From: Adiantum capillus-veneris
Taxonomy: Eukaryota; Streptophyta; Polypodiopsida; Polypodiales; Pteridaceae
Length of the DNA stretch: 64,000 nucleotides
NCBI GenBank assembly: GCA_014529385.2
Contig: CM043956.1
Location: 92,148,721-92,212,720 of the forward strand
Direction: 5' to 3'
The first letter of the stretch is position 1, and every line of letters starts with the position of its first letter. The notes under the pieces were generated by a model. It saw only the letters and a program-made list of their open reading frames with translations, did not search any database and was not told the origin of the DNA. This document shows, one piece after another, positions 1-9,274 of the stretch. The position numbers and the translations under genes are program-made.

Positions 1-261
1 TTGGCCCAAGCTCAATTGTATCTAAACATCAGAAATTATCCTCTTTTGAGCTGAGTTTTTGGGTGTGTGTGTGTGTGTGTGTGTGTGTGGAGTGGGCAAG
101 TGGATAGTCTCTCTCCTCTCACTCTAGAGGTGTGTTCCCTGTCTCGGCCAGCAGGTGTGTTGTGTAAGCCGAGTGGTGCCCCATAGTGTGTGTGTGTATC
201 TTCCCAAGAGTGTGTGTCGGGTCGTTATAGAGGCGCTGTGTGTGTTCTCATCCCGCTCACA
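1..261 (+). repeat. 5' LTR of E1 (3' part only)
   Basis: Matches the 3' LTR from 7560 to 7707. It ends in CTCACA directly before the primer-binding site. It contains two TG tracts (63-89 and about 186-198), with about 100 bases between them that are absent from the 3' LTR. The remaining difference I can see is one C/T change near the end. Confidence 0.92.
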
Positions 262-266
262 TTCTT

Positions 267-285
267 TTGGCGCCCCCACGGAGGA
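267..285 (+). promoter_or_regulatory. Primer-binding site of E1
   Basis: The motif TTGGCGCCCCCACGG lies six bases after the LTR end, where reverse transcription is primed by a tRNA 3' end (a TGG start pairs with CCA). Element E3 has a closely similar site at 25348. I cannot name the tRNA with confidence. Confidence 0.75.
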
Positions 286-993
286 TCTTCTTCGAGTACC
301 TTCTGCTTCGAGCTTCAAGCCTCGAGATTCGGGATTACAGGTTACAGGTTACAGGTTACAGGGACAGGTGCAGGTACAGGTGATTCACACAGGTACAGGT
401 AGCCGGAGTACAGTGATATACTAGCAGTGATGTCACTTGCAGTTGTTGTGGGAATGCATCACTTGGCGCCTATTTGAGCGCATTGTCTGCTGAATTGTAC
501 GTTACTTGTGGAAACTGCCATTGTACGCATTTGTGGAGCCAAACTTGGTTGTATTTGGCAGTCCCAGCCATTTCTGAGACTTGGTCTGGAAGATAGTCAT
601 TTCTGAGACTTGACTATATGCGATTTGCATTAGCTTTCGTGTGAGGGTCGATAGCGTGAGGTTTTTATTGAGCTGGGGGATTCTCAAATGTGGAGATCCT
701 TTCGGTGATACAGGTAGCTGGAGCACCCTTTTCATGACCTCGCCATAGGCTATGTACTAGTGAGTCCTACTTGATGCTCGGGTTCTATTGTTGACAGTTT
801 ATGCGTACATAGACAGTCTATATTTTGGGTTCCTACTGCTCTACTTCTGGGGAAACTCTGTCGAAATTTTCCCAAGTTATGATGGCTGGTTTTTTGGTAT
901 TTTGAGCCATTTATGCTGTTATGCTGTTGAAATTTTGGCAAAATCGGAGGTTGAGTCAGGTGTGCCTTCTTGGGAGCTTCATGGTTGGCTTTA
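286..993 (+). other. 5' leader of E1, non-coding part
   Basis: Untranslated leader between primer-binding site and the small leader ORF. It holds a short tandem array of GGTTACA and GGTACAG-like units at about 335-400, and a repeated CATTTCTGAGACTTG at about 568 and 599. I see no convincing long ORF here. Confidence 0.6.
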
Positions 994-1212
994 ATGGATG
1001 ATCAAAATGGCCCTCAATTCACTCCATTTCATTTAACTCAAAGAATTCAGATTAATGTTCATGTGTCCAGGAAGATCTTTTTCCAGCAGCGCATAGTCTT
1101 TATGTTTGGGCCAAGAAGATTGAGAGAGATCCTGGAATGTCCTTTGCCTGTTGTCATTCCGATGATCAACTATGAAAACTCATTTGATGTGCATGTGTTT
1201 GTCCTTATCTAA
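994..1212 (+). CDS. Leader small ORF (72 aa), conserved with E2 leader ORFs
   Basis: ATG at 994, stop TAA at 1210-1212, 84 bases before the gag ATG and in the same frame as gag. The frame is also open upstream to a TTG at 970, so the true start is uncertain. The C-terminal 45 residues contain FQQRIVF, FGPRRL, EIL, a P-x-I-x-Y step and SFDVHVFVLI. The same pattern, in the same order and spacing, occurs at 14044-14244 and 14241-14453 in the leader of E2, whose gag and pol are quite different. I see no signal peptide or metal-binding motif. The family is not recognised. It could be a genuine accessory peptide, a detached N-terminal part of Gag, or a structured RNA element that happens to be open. 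Confidence 0.6.
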   Translation: MDDQNGPQFTPFHLTQRIQINVHVSRKIFFQQRIVFMFGPRRLREILECPLPVVIPMINYENSFDVHVFVLI

Positions 1213-1296
1213 AGCTGAGCTCCATTGAAGTTTCTAGGGATTGGGTAGTGAAAAGTTTTGGGTTCTTGCACGTGTGTTTGAAGGGGTTCTCTAGCC

Positions 1297-2931
1297 ATGG
1301 CTTTCTCTTATCCGGAGTTTCATGGAAGAAGTGATGAAGATGTGGAGGACTTTCTGGAAAAGATGGAGGTTGCCTGCATTAGCAACCAGATTCATCACCC
1401 TACGCAAATGTTACGCCTTCTCCAAATTTGTTTGAAGAGTGATGCACGAGCTTGGTCCAAAGCATTTGAAGAGGAGTTGCGTATGGCTGATCCACCTATA
1501 AGATTGAGTTGGGACAATCTAAGGCATGGATTGGAAGTGGAGTTTGTGAAGATAGAAGATCCTGACAAGGTGTGGCAAGAAGTACAGGCTTTGGTGCAAA
1601 AGGAAGGTGAGCCAGTAGATGCGTACATACGTAAGTTTTCATTGGCATGGGAGCGAATGTGCAAGGCTTTAGCACCACAGGTACCCCCGCCTGACATGAT
1701 GAAGAAGGACAGGTTCTTGGCTGGTCTTTGGGAGAATATACGTTGGAGAGTGGAGCTAAAGAAGCCTAGGACATATGAAGATGCACTAGAGGTAGCAAGG
1801 AACAAAGAGTGGAAGCTGAGGAAAATGAGCCAGTTAGGGGTGGAGTCTTTGCCAATGAGGTCTGAATTTCAGCCTATAGAGTCTTTACAAGGGCGCATGT
1901 CAGGGGTTCATCATGAACCAGTGGTTCCTGTTACTACTCAGGTTATGCCAGCAGTGGTCACTACAGCAGTGCAAGATGATGGCCTAAGGCAAGACATGAG
2001 GCAAGTGGTTGATCTGATGAAGAATCTCAGCCTAAACATGCTAGGTCAAGTGGGAAATAATCGAGGTCGAGGGCGGTTTGCAAATCAGCTAGGAGGTGAA
2101 GAAAGACCTAGGAATGGTGCTGGACAAAGTAATAGTAGGTTTTGGAGGCAGATGCCCACATGTTATAATTGTGGAGAGTTGGGTCACATCAGCCCGCAAT
2201 GTGATAAGCCACCAAGGATGGGGGGAGACATGTATCCATTGCCAAGACAGGTGCTAACTAGATCAAATGATTATGGCATCGAAATTAAGGGAGACGAAGG
2301 AACCAGTGGACTGACCCAGGAGGAAAAGGGAAAGACAAAAGTGCTAAGTGTAGTCACCTTGGAGAAGGCATCAAAGCTAGAGGATACATTAGTGATGCCT
2401 ATTGGGAAGAGGACCACAGAGGAAAAGGAAGGAAGAAGTGCCCCAGGTCCTAGTAAGAAGAAAGGAAAGAGCCATGAAGGCGAGGATGTCAAGGCCAAGA
2501 GGAAAAGGAGAGCTCGTCGAAAGTTTCATGTTTCAGATTTTCCACTAGGGGATGGGCAATTAAGCTATGACTTGAAGGAGGATCTGACGAGCAGGAAGGC
2601 AGATGTTACTTTTGGGCAGCTCATAGAAATGGTTCCTAAACTAAAGCGACAGTGGAAGAGGATGGTTAACCCAATGGAGAAAGAGCCAGAGAGAGGTTCA
2701 GTGAAGGTGTTGGCAATGGACGAGCTACCAGACATTTGTCCAATAGTAGATGTGTGGCATAAAAGGAAAAATTTGGGACAAGGTTATGTGGATGGCGGAG
2801 CCCAAATATGCGTCATAACACACTCATGCGTTGAGAAGATGGGTCTCACAGTGGCTGGGGTGTCAGGTTTTCGGATCAGATTGGCAAACCATCAAAAAGT
2901 AAAATGCTTGGGTGTTGTAAACAGCTTATAA
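1297..2931 (+). CDS. gag: Gag and N-terminal half of protease, E1
   Basis: Starts at ATG 1297. The capsid-type Retrotrans_gag region covers roughly residues 1-190, rich in W, K and E. One CCHC zinc knuckle, CYNCGELGHISPQC, lies around residue 288. A Lys/Arg-rich linker follows (about 370-410). The aspartic protease begins near residue 500 with VDGGAQICV, the active-site D-G-G variant common in plant gypsy PR. The frame stops at TAA 2929-2931 inside PR, and the next codons continue the protease in the same frame. The stop sits where a Gln codon would be natural, so a CAA-to-TAA change is likely. It may be inactivating, or tolerated by readthrough. Gag would package the RNA and PR would process the polyprotein. 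Confidence 0.9.
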   Translation: MAFSYPEFHGRSDEDVEDFLEKMEVACISNQIHHPTQMLRLLQICLKSDARAWSKAFEEELRMADPPIRLSWDNLRHGLEVEFVKIEDPDKVWQEVQALVQKEGEPVDAYIRKFSLAWERMCKALAPQVPPPDMMKKDRFLAGLWENIRWRVELKKPRTYEDALEVARNKEWKLRKMSQLGVESLPMRSEFQPIESLQGRMSGVHHEPVVPVTTQVMPAVVTTAVQDDGLRQDMRQVVDLMKNLSLNMLGQVGNNRGRGRFANQLGGEERPRNGAGQSNSRFWRQMPTCYNCGELGHISPQCDKPPRMGGDMYPLPRQVLTRSNDYGIEIKGDEGTSGLTQEEKGKTKVLSVVTLEKASKLEDTLVMPIGKRTTEEKEGRSAPGPSKKKGKSHEGEDVKAKRKRRARRKFHVSDFPLGDGQLSYDLKEDLTSRKADVTFGQLIEMVPKLKRQWKRMVNPMEKEPERGSVKVLAMDELPDICPIVDVWHKRKNLGQGYVDGGAQICVITHSCVEKMGLTVAGVSGFRIRLANHQKVKCLGVVNSL

Positions 2932-5900
2932 GTGGAGGCATATGATGCAAAGGCAGTGGTTGATTTTCATGTGATGCCAGCAGGGTTGGGAGCATATCCT
3001 ATTATACTGGGCAGACCATGGTTACGTGCAGTGGGAGCTGTTCAAGATTGGCGACATGGTACGATTAGCCTCTATGGAAAGACAGGTACCAAGAAGCTTT
3101 ATAATATGGACACAAGGAAACGATTAGAGGAGCTTTATGAAGATGAGGATGAGTCTAGTGATGAAGACTCTTCCACGGTGACAGATGAGGACAGTGATAG
3201 CACTACCAGCAGTGATGAGGATGCTGATGTTGCATTTCTTTTGATGGATAAAGAAATCCAGGAGTGTGGTTTAGTCGCATTTGCGAATGAAGTTGAAGAT
3301 GAAAGTGAAGGACCTTATGAAGTGATTGAAGGGCTGATGAAAACCAAGGTTGAGTTGTCAAAAAAGCAGGAATTAATGACGCAAATGATTAGTGGAGACC
3401 TCTCAGCTATGGAGAAGGATATATTTTTGCATATGCTGGCTAGTTTTCCTGATTTGTTCATTACTTCATATGAAGAGATCAGAGGGTTCAAGGGCGAAGA
3501 GATGCATATAGAGCTGAAAGAAGGTTCTAAGCCAGTGCGGCAAAGGCTAAGAAGGATGGGTCAAGAGCAAATGGAAGCCTTGCGAGAAGAGGTGGACAAG
3601 TTATTGAAGGCAGGGTTCATAGTCCCTGTGGAGACCACAGAATGGGTGAGTCCAGTAGTAGTCAGTCCAAAGAAGGATGGGAAGTGGAGGATTTGTGTAG
3701 ATTTTAAGCCCTTAAACGCAGCCACTAAGAAGAACCCATATCCTCTTCCATTCATCGATCAGATCTTGGATTCAGTGGCAGGTTATGAGAGGTACAGTGT
3801 GTGTGATGGTTTTTCAGGCTATTTTCAATTGAAGATTGCTCTTAAAGACCGCACAAAGACAACTTTCATTACGCCATGGGGATGCTATTGCTACACAGTG
3901 TTGCCGTTTGGGTTGTCAAATGGACCATCTTTCTATCAAGAGAGAGCAAATTGGGTGCTGGAACCATTCATTGGTAGTTGTGTTAAGGCTTTTATGGACG
4001 ACCTCTGTGTCTATAGCAGTAGGGCTGAGCATCATGAGAAGTTGCAGATGGTATTGGCTCGATATGATGAATGTGGAGGACAACTAAATCCAAAGAAATG
4101 TCATCTAGCACAGCCAAGGGTGAAGTTATTGGGCCATATGGTGTCAGAAAATGGCATTGAGGCTGATCCAGATAAGGTGAAGTCTATTATTCTTCTTCCA
4201 TCACCTATGAGTACGAAGCAATTGGCAACCTTTATACACAAAGTGAAGTACATGGCACGGTTTATTCCATTGTCTTCGCAACTTCTTTATCCATTACAAC
4301 AAGTGGCAAAGCATGATCCATTGCAATGGGATGACAAGTGTGAAGAAGTGTTTCAAGAGGTGAAAGAGGTGTTAGGGGGGTTGTCAGCCATGCAGGCTCC
4401 TGATTGGGAGAAAGTTTTTTATGTAAATCCATCAGTAGGGGATGATGCCATTGGAGCCATGCTATTGCAAAAGGGGAAGGGCAGCCATTATATGAGGCCA
4501 GTGTATTGTGCAAGCCGAGTGAAGTTGGTAGTGGAGAGAAAGTTATCGGAAGTAGAGCTAGTGATGGCCAGTGTAATATTTGCTTGTCGACGATTTCGTC
4601 ATTACTTGCTACCACGGCCTTTTGTTTTCTTGACGAGTTATGCCTTTTTGCCACAATTAATTAATGGTATTAACATGTCAAATGTGGTGAAGAAATGGGT
4701 AATTGAGCTGCAAGAGTTTGAGTTCTCTTTTCTAGTGGAAGATAGTACAAGGGCTACCCTAGCTGATTTGTTGACCTACAAGGAGAATCCCCTTATTGTT
4801 AAGGAAGAGGTGGTGAGAAAGGTAGTTGACGAAGTGCCACAGATCAGCAATGCACATGTGTTGTTCTTTGATGGTTCATACAGAAAGAGCCACGATGCAG
4901 CTTCAGGGGGTATAGCACTTTATGATCCAGAGGGGAAGCTAGTATGCAAGAGAGGGTTCAAATTGGATGCTCATAGTAACAATGAGGCTGAATATGCTAC
5001 ATTGGAAGCCGGATTACACATTTGTTTGAAGCATGGGGTTCGAAGGTTGAGCATAAAAGGTGATGCCTTGTTAGTGGTGAAGCAAGTGCTGGGTGTGTGG
5101 AAGAGCAAGAACACCTCATTGAAGGAAATGTGCTTCAGAATTAAAGGCCTGTTAAAAAAGTTTGAAGCATGGAGTATCAGACACATTGAACGTGATCTAA
5201 ATGGAGAGGCACATGAAGCAGCTCAAGGCATGATTGGGGAGCTATTTGTGTTGAGGACCACTTTACCTCTTTATCATGGCCGGGAAAGTTTGGCTCAAGA
5301 AGAGGAGTTTTTGCTAACAGGAATCATTCCAAAGGAGATTCAGAAGTCTAAGAAGTATGGCTTTGTGCGTAGAGCATACAGGTACAAATTGATTGGTGAT
5401 GTCTTATACATGAAAGGGGCTGATCTCGTGTTGAGACGTGTACCTTGGCGGGAGGAGCTATACAGAGTGTTGGAAGAGAATCACGAAGGCGCATGTGGTG
5501 GCCATTTTGCTCTAAAGATCACCTTGCATAAGATTTTGCAAGAGGGGTATGTATGGCCTAGTTTGCACAAGGATGTTCACCATTGGTGTAGGTCTTGCAA
5601 TAGGTGTCAAGCATTTGGGAAGAGAGTGTTGAAACCAGAGCTACGAAAAACCATTATGGCGTTTGATGTGTTTGAAAAGTGGGGGATTGATGCAATAGGC
5701 CCGTTACCTATCACAAGCAGGGGCAAAAGCTATATCTTGACGGCAGTGGACTATCTCTCTAGATGGGCAGAGGCTATAGCAGTAAAACAAATCACTGCAA
5801 AGGATGTGGCAAAATTTGTGTATGATGAAATATGTTGCAAGTTTGGGGTGCCACTGGAGTTACTTTCAGATAAGGGGCCTGGCTTTAGAGCTAAACTGCT

Positions 5901-6126
5901 AGATTTTTTATGTGCAAAGATGAAGATTAGGCACCAGCATACCACTCCTTATTACCCGCAGTGTAATGGCTTGAATGAAAGATTCAATGGTGAGTTGGTA
6001 CAGATTCTTTCGAAAGTGACAGAGCACCAAGGAAAGAATTGGGATTTGGAATTGCCTAGTGCATTATGGGCTTACCGTACTTCGGTGAAGACAGGTACAG
6101 GGTTTACTCCATTTCATTTGGTGTAG
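2932..6126 (+). CDS. pol: Pol of E1: PR C-half, RT, RNase H, second RNase H, integrase
   Basis: Same frame as gag, with no ATG at its start (GTG), so it depends on passing the 2929 stop. It opens with the PR end (IILGRPWL). An acidic linker follows. RT has WVSPVVVSPKKDGKWR and catalytic FMDDL at about 3990-4004. The first, gypsy-type RNase H (about 4340-4640) looks inactivated: the first catalytic Asp reads YVNPS and the TDH motif reads LTSYAF. The second, archaeal-type RNase H (about 4855-5235) keeps FFDGS, NNEAEY and IKGDA; the last Asp position reads EAHEAA. Integrase has its HHCC zinc region (about 5480-5630) and an intact DDE set (GIDAIG, LSDKGP, NERFNG). It ends at TAG 6124-6126, where a Tyr is expected before GKEALLPVEV. 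Confidence 0.92.
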   Translation: MEAYDAKAVVDFHVMPAGLGAYPIILGRPWLRAVGAVQDWRHGTISLYGKTGTKKLYNMDTRKRLEELYEDEDESSDEDSSTVTDEDSDSTTSSDEDADVAFLLMDKEIQECGLVAFANEVEDESEGPYEVIEGLMKTKVELSKKQELMTQMISGDLSAMEKDIFLHMLASFPDLFITSYEEIRGFKGEEMHIELKEGSKPVRQRLRRMGQEQMEALREEVDKLLKAGFIVPVETTEWVSPVVVSPKKDGKWRICVDFKPLNAATKKNPYPLPFIDQILDSVAGYERYSVCDGFSGYFQLKIALKDRTKTTFITPWGCYCYTVLPFGLSNGPSFYQERANWVLEPFIGSCVKAFMDDLCVYSSRAEHHEKLQMVLARYDECGGQLNPKKCHLAQPRVKLLGHMVSENGIEADPDKVKSIILLPSPMSTKQLATFIHKVKYMARFIPLSSQLLYPLQQVAKHDPLQWDDKCEEVFQEVKEVLGGLSAMQAPDWEKVFYVNPSVGDDAIGAMLLQKGKGSHYMRPVYCASRVKLVVERKLSEVELVMASVIFACRRFRHYLLPRPFVFLTSYAFLPQLINGINMSNVVKKWVIELQEFEFSFLVEDSTRATLADLLTYKENPLIVKEEVVRKVVDEVPQISNAHVLFFDGSYRKSHDAASGGIALYDPEGKLVCKRGFKLDAHSNNEAEYATLEAGLHICLKHGVRRLSIKGDALLVVKQVLGVWKSKNTSLKEMCFRIKGLLKKFEAWSIRHIERDLNGEAHEAAQGMIGELFVLRTTLPLYHGRESLAQEEEFLLTGIIPKEIQKSKKYGFVRRAYRYKLIGDVLYMKGADLVLRRVPWREELYRVLEENHEGACGGHFALKITLHKILQEGYVWPSLHKDVHHWCRSCNRCQAFGKRVLKPELRKTIMAFDVFEKWGIDAIGPLPITSRGKSYILTAVDYLSRWAEAIAVKQITAKDVAKFVYDEICCKFGVPLELLSDKGPGFRAKLLDFLCAKMKIRHQHTTPYYPQCNGLNERFNGELVQILSKVTEHQGKNWDLELPSALWAYRTSVKTGTGFTPFHLV

Positions 6127-6648
6127 GGAAAGGAAGCACTATTGCCTGTGGAGGTAGAGTTGCCTGCGGTCAAGATGTTAGAGAAGTTGCTTGGGCCGCC
6201 TAGTGATGCATTCAAAGAGAGGCTCTTGCAGTTACAAGAGGTCCAGTTGGATAGGATGAGCGCTTTGGAGCATTATAAGCAGATGCAGGATAAGGCTTTG
6301 ACAAAGCTAAATGAAAAGGTCAAAAGTAAGGGTATCAAGCAACATGACTTGGTTTTGTGCTACAACAGTAAGCTGGACAACACCTTCCAAAAGAAGTTTC
6401 AAATTAAGTGGGAAGGCCCTTTCAAGGTAGTAGAGTGTTTTCCAAATGGCACATATCAGCTGGCTAACCTGGATGGTGTTCTACATAAGTCAAGGGTAAA
6501 TGGATTGCGTCTTAAATTGTATCATGCTAGATTGATGATGGTGGAGCAAGATGAGTTGTCGGTGGAGCAAGAAATGTTGGTGAAGGATGAGGAGACTTGT
6601 GATGCGGCGAGTCTCATATCTCTCTTTGCTGCTGCTGATCATGAATGA
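6127..6648 (+). CDS. Integrase C-terminal domain of E1
   Basis: In-frame continuation after the TAG at 6124-6126, open to TGA 6646-6648. It begins GKEALLPVEVELP, the usual gypsy integrase C-terminal block. It holds the GPFKVV and GTYQLANLDG motifs of the DNA-binding tail and VNGLRLK near the end. There is no chromodomain, as expected for Tat. Without suppression of the TAG, integrase would lack this tail. An ATG-type internal start is possible at 6142 only by a non-ATG codon, so independent translation is unlikely. Confidence 0.85.
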   Translation, partial: GKEALLPVEVELPAVKMLEKLLGPPSDAFKERLLQLQEVQLDRMSALEHYKQMQDKALTKLNEKVKSKGIKQHDLVLCYNSKLDNTFQKKFQIKWEGPFKVVECFPNGTYQLANLDGVLHKSRVNGLRLKLYHARLMMVEQDELSVEQEMLVKDEETCDAASLISLFAAADHE

Positions 6649-6653
6649 TCTAG

Positions 6654-6676
6654 CAGGCTAGGGGATGGGCAAATTA
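6654..6676 (+). promoter_or_regulatory. Polypurine tract of E1
   Basis: The purine-rich stretch with AGGGGATGGG lies immediately before the TGTCAGG start of the 3' LTR. It would prime plus-strand cDNA. Confidence 0.7.
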
Positions 6677-7707
6677 TGTCAGGAGTTTTTTGGAGCAAGG
6701 GATTGCGCATATGTACATACCCATGCATGGTGCATCAAATAAAGTATTGCCCATTTTCCAGAGCCAGGTGGTTACGTGGGGCCCACATGTGTACAGGTAG
6801 GACAGCATGTACATAGTGCATCGATTTTCACTATTACCAATACCAGTGTGTTTTTTCTACAATAAGGAGGAGTTGGTAGCGCGTAAAAATTCTCGAGGAA
6901 GCTATCCACGGGCCGACGACGTGAGGTCAGCAGGTGCGTCAGATGGCATCTAGTGGCGTCAGGAGGGCGAACGAGGTCAATATTTGCACGCAGATGAGGA
7001 CGGACACAACGTGGGTGTTTGCTTGTGAGAATTATGCAGAAAGGTCATCATGAGGACCTTTTTTTGGGGCCACTTCACGTGGTGGCGAGGTGCATTATTG
7101 GAAAAAAGCTGAGTGCCAGGTGTGCGAATGATGCAAAAAGGTGACAACTATGCACTGCGAGGTCAGTTTTTGGCCTGTTCGGGGTCCGTTTGAGGTCATC
7201 TAAAAGGCCAAGGGTGCCCAACTAATAAAGCTAAGTGTGGGAACTGAAAAAACAGAGAGAAGACCAGAACAAACGTGGAGAAGAGAGGAGGAACAGCCGC
7301 AGGTGTGTTTTTTGCTCATTTTGGAGCCTGTTTTGGCCGTAAACTGCTCATCCGAGGTCGGATTTGAGCACTTTGACATTGTAGACTGGGGTTTTGGGCC
7401 GTTCCGGACGCGATGGCGCTGTCCATTTTGCCAAATTCCTCACTCTTTTCCTGCTGTTTTTCTGTGTAAGTTCCTCCTATGAGCGAAGTTTCTGCTCCAG
7501 TTTGTGATCGTATCTGGCTTCTTTTACCCATATTGTGTGAGCTATTTGCCCCATTGGTGTTGGCCCAAGCTCAATTGTATCTAAACATCAGAAATTATCC
7601 TCTTTTGAGCTGAGTTTTTGGGTGTGTGTGTGTGTGTGTGTGTATCTTCCCAAGAGTGTGTGTCGGGTCGTTATAGAGGCGCTGTGTGTGTTTTCATCCC
7701 GCTCACA
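6677..7707 (+). repeat. 3' LTR of E1 (about 1.03 kb)
   Basis: Starts TGTCAGG after the polypurine tract and ends CTCACA. It matches the 5' LTR in its last part but lacks the segment between the two TG tracts. It has a single TG tract at about 7622-7643. A TAATAAAG box at about 7222 could serve as TATA or polyadenylation signal; this is inference. Confidence 0.88.
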
Positions 7708-7749
7708 GCGTGTTGCTGACCCAGCCAGTAAGACTTGAAGATCAAGCAC

Positions 7750-8708
7750 ATGAACTACTCACCGCCGACAATTGATATGCAAGCCATTGCCAACATTCAT
7801 GCAGAGGCATTGAGAAGCTTTCTTGACTACATGGCACAACACATGGAAGAATATGTCATAATTTTTTAGGGATCCAACACTGCGTGATTGCCAGTGGATT
7901 TCTTGAAGCATCTCTATGTGGCCGATAAAAACTTTTGGTTTTGCTTGTTGAGATGATTAAAGGCCTCATGGAATGGGACTACAGGACAGAGGATGAAGAT
8001 GATCTCATAGATTTGGGCATGGGGTGCATAGGCACCCAATTCATTTCATGGGACATGGTTCTGGTCTTACTTATGCTTGAGGGCATGGATAAGGGAAAAT
8101 CAAAGGAAAAGGTCAATCAAAGACCTCATGTGACCACTGTGGAGGAATCAAATGAAGTTGTCAAAGAGATTGATGAGCATATCAAAGCATCTATGGCGCT
8201 CATCCTCTTGCAAGATCCCATCTCCACAGAGGAGGAGGATTGAATGATAGAGGGAGATGAGGTGCTGGAAGAGGTCCCAGACCTCTAAATTATCACTTTG
8301 CATGCAATGGTGGTGGATGATCATCACTTTCTATTCGTTGAAGACATCGCCAAAACATTAGGACTCAGAGAAGATGAGTCGCTCGTAGTGCTTGCTATCT
8401 ATGCGGGCAAGAAGGATCCCAGTGGAAAGGAAGAGAAAGTCAATTTTCAAATTGACTTTGAAGACCAAGATCTCCCAGCAAGACTCTCTTTCCTCCCCAA
8501 TGAAAATGAGAAGTAGTTGGTGCAAACAGTAGCAAGTACCTTAGTGGAAATCAAATCATGTGCCTCTTTCTACAAAAGTGTTCCAAAAAGCACATTTCAT
8601 CTAGACAAACCACTGATTGTGATTGGTAGAGATGATCGATCTAGCATTGATCTTAGAAAGAAAAATCTTGAAGAGAAGGATGAAGAAACTGAGGTAAACA
8701 AATCTTAA
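7750..8708 (+). pseudogene. Decayed coding block, unknown function
   Basis: Starting from ATG 7750, open text can be followed with two stops (about 7867 and 7883) to FLKHLYVADKNF. A frame change near 7930 leads into a second run, 7935-8708, interrupted by TGA 8241-8243, a TAA near 8286 and TAG 8514-8516. The product would be acidic and charged (DEDDLIDLG, then STEEED, and a Lys/Glu-rich end). The three runs after 7935 share one frame, which argues for a real ancestral gene of about 300 residues. No domain is recognised. It directly follows the 3' LTR of E1. Confidence 0.45.
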
Positions 8709-8758
8709 CCTGGTAGAGTGTCTATTATTCCTTATGAAAAGCGTTAAAGTCAATTAAA

Positions 8759-9166
8759 ATGCTTTGTAGACATCATACCATGTTGATAAGTTCGCACAAT
8801 GTCTCCATGGATAGGGATAGCTCGCTTTGGCACTACCTGAGCCACCTGGGGCCATTGATTCTTAGAGTTGCTCACATAGAGTTCTCCAAGAATGATTTTG
8901 CGGAGCTACTAAAGTGTAAAGCATTAAGTGGTATACTCGTTGAAGATTCTCTCACCCTAAACGCTCACAAATGTATATTGGTGGACCAAGAGGCAACATT
9001 GTATGCCTTTACTGACAAGCACCTAGGCTCGATCCTCTTCCACTGCGCCTTGAGCATAGGTCAAGGGTTGACAAACCCAGAGGAAATTGTAAAATCCCTT
9101 GGCGTCAAGTCAGCCATTCGCCCCATACCCACAGATGTAATTCTTATAAAAACTAATCGTCCATGA
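8759..9166 (+). CDS. Hypothetical ORF, possible end of the preceding decayed gene
   Basis: 135-codon frame opened by a non-ATG codon; the first in-frame ATGs are at about 8780 and 8813. Soluble composition with no membrane segment, Cys pair motif or coiled coil. It contains LAHIEFSKNDFAELL-like text and ends ILIKTNRP before TGA. It lies on the same strand as the decayed block upstream, so it may be the 3' part of the same gene. Not recognised. Confidence 0.35.
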   Translation: MLCRHHTMLISSHNVSMDRDSSLWHYLSHLGPLILRVAHIEFSKNDFAELLKCKALSGILVEDSLTLNAHKCILVDQEATLYAFTDKHLGSILFHCALSIGQGLTNPEEIVKSLGVKSAIRPIPTDVILIKTNRP

Positions 9167-9274
9167 TGTAATAACCAAATCAATAAAGAATAATTGTTTT
9201 GTCAACAATTTTTGTCACCATTCAGTACTTGTTTTTTTTTAAATTCATATTGTCCAATAAATTTCATTTATGCA

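Larger units (their letters stand above)
1..7707 (+). mobile_element. E1: Tat-like Ty3/gypsy LTR retrotransposon, 5' end cut by window
   Basis: Direct LTR copies flank a gag-PR-RT-RNaseH-second RNaseH-IN coding region. The start of the window matches 7560-7620 base for base, so the window opens inside the 5' LTR. The second, archaeal/plant-type RNase H after the gypsy RNase H is the known hallmark of the plant Tat lineage. LTR identity outside a TG-repeat deletion is very high, which suggests a recent insertion. Only two in-frame stops break gag-pol. The target-site duplication cannot be tested because the left flank is outside the window. Confidence 0.93.

Noticed and set aside
1395-1805. 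Minus-strand ORF of 136 codons inside E1 gag
   Set aside because: Antisense shadow of a highly biased gag reading frame; no motif.
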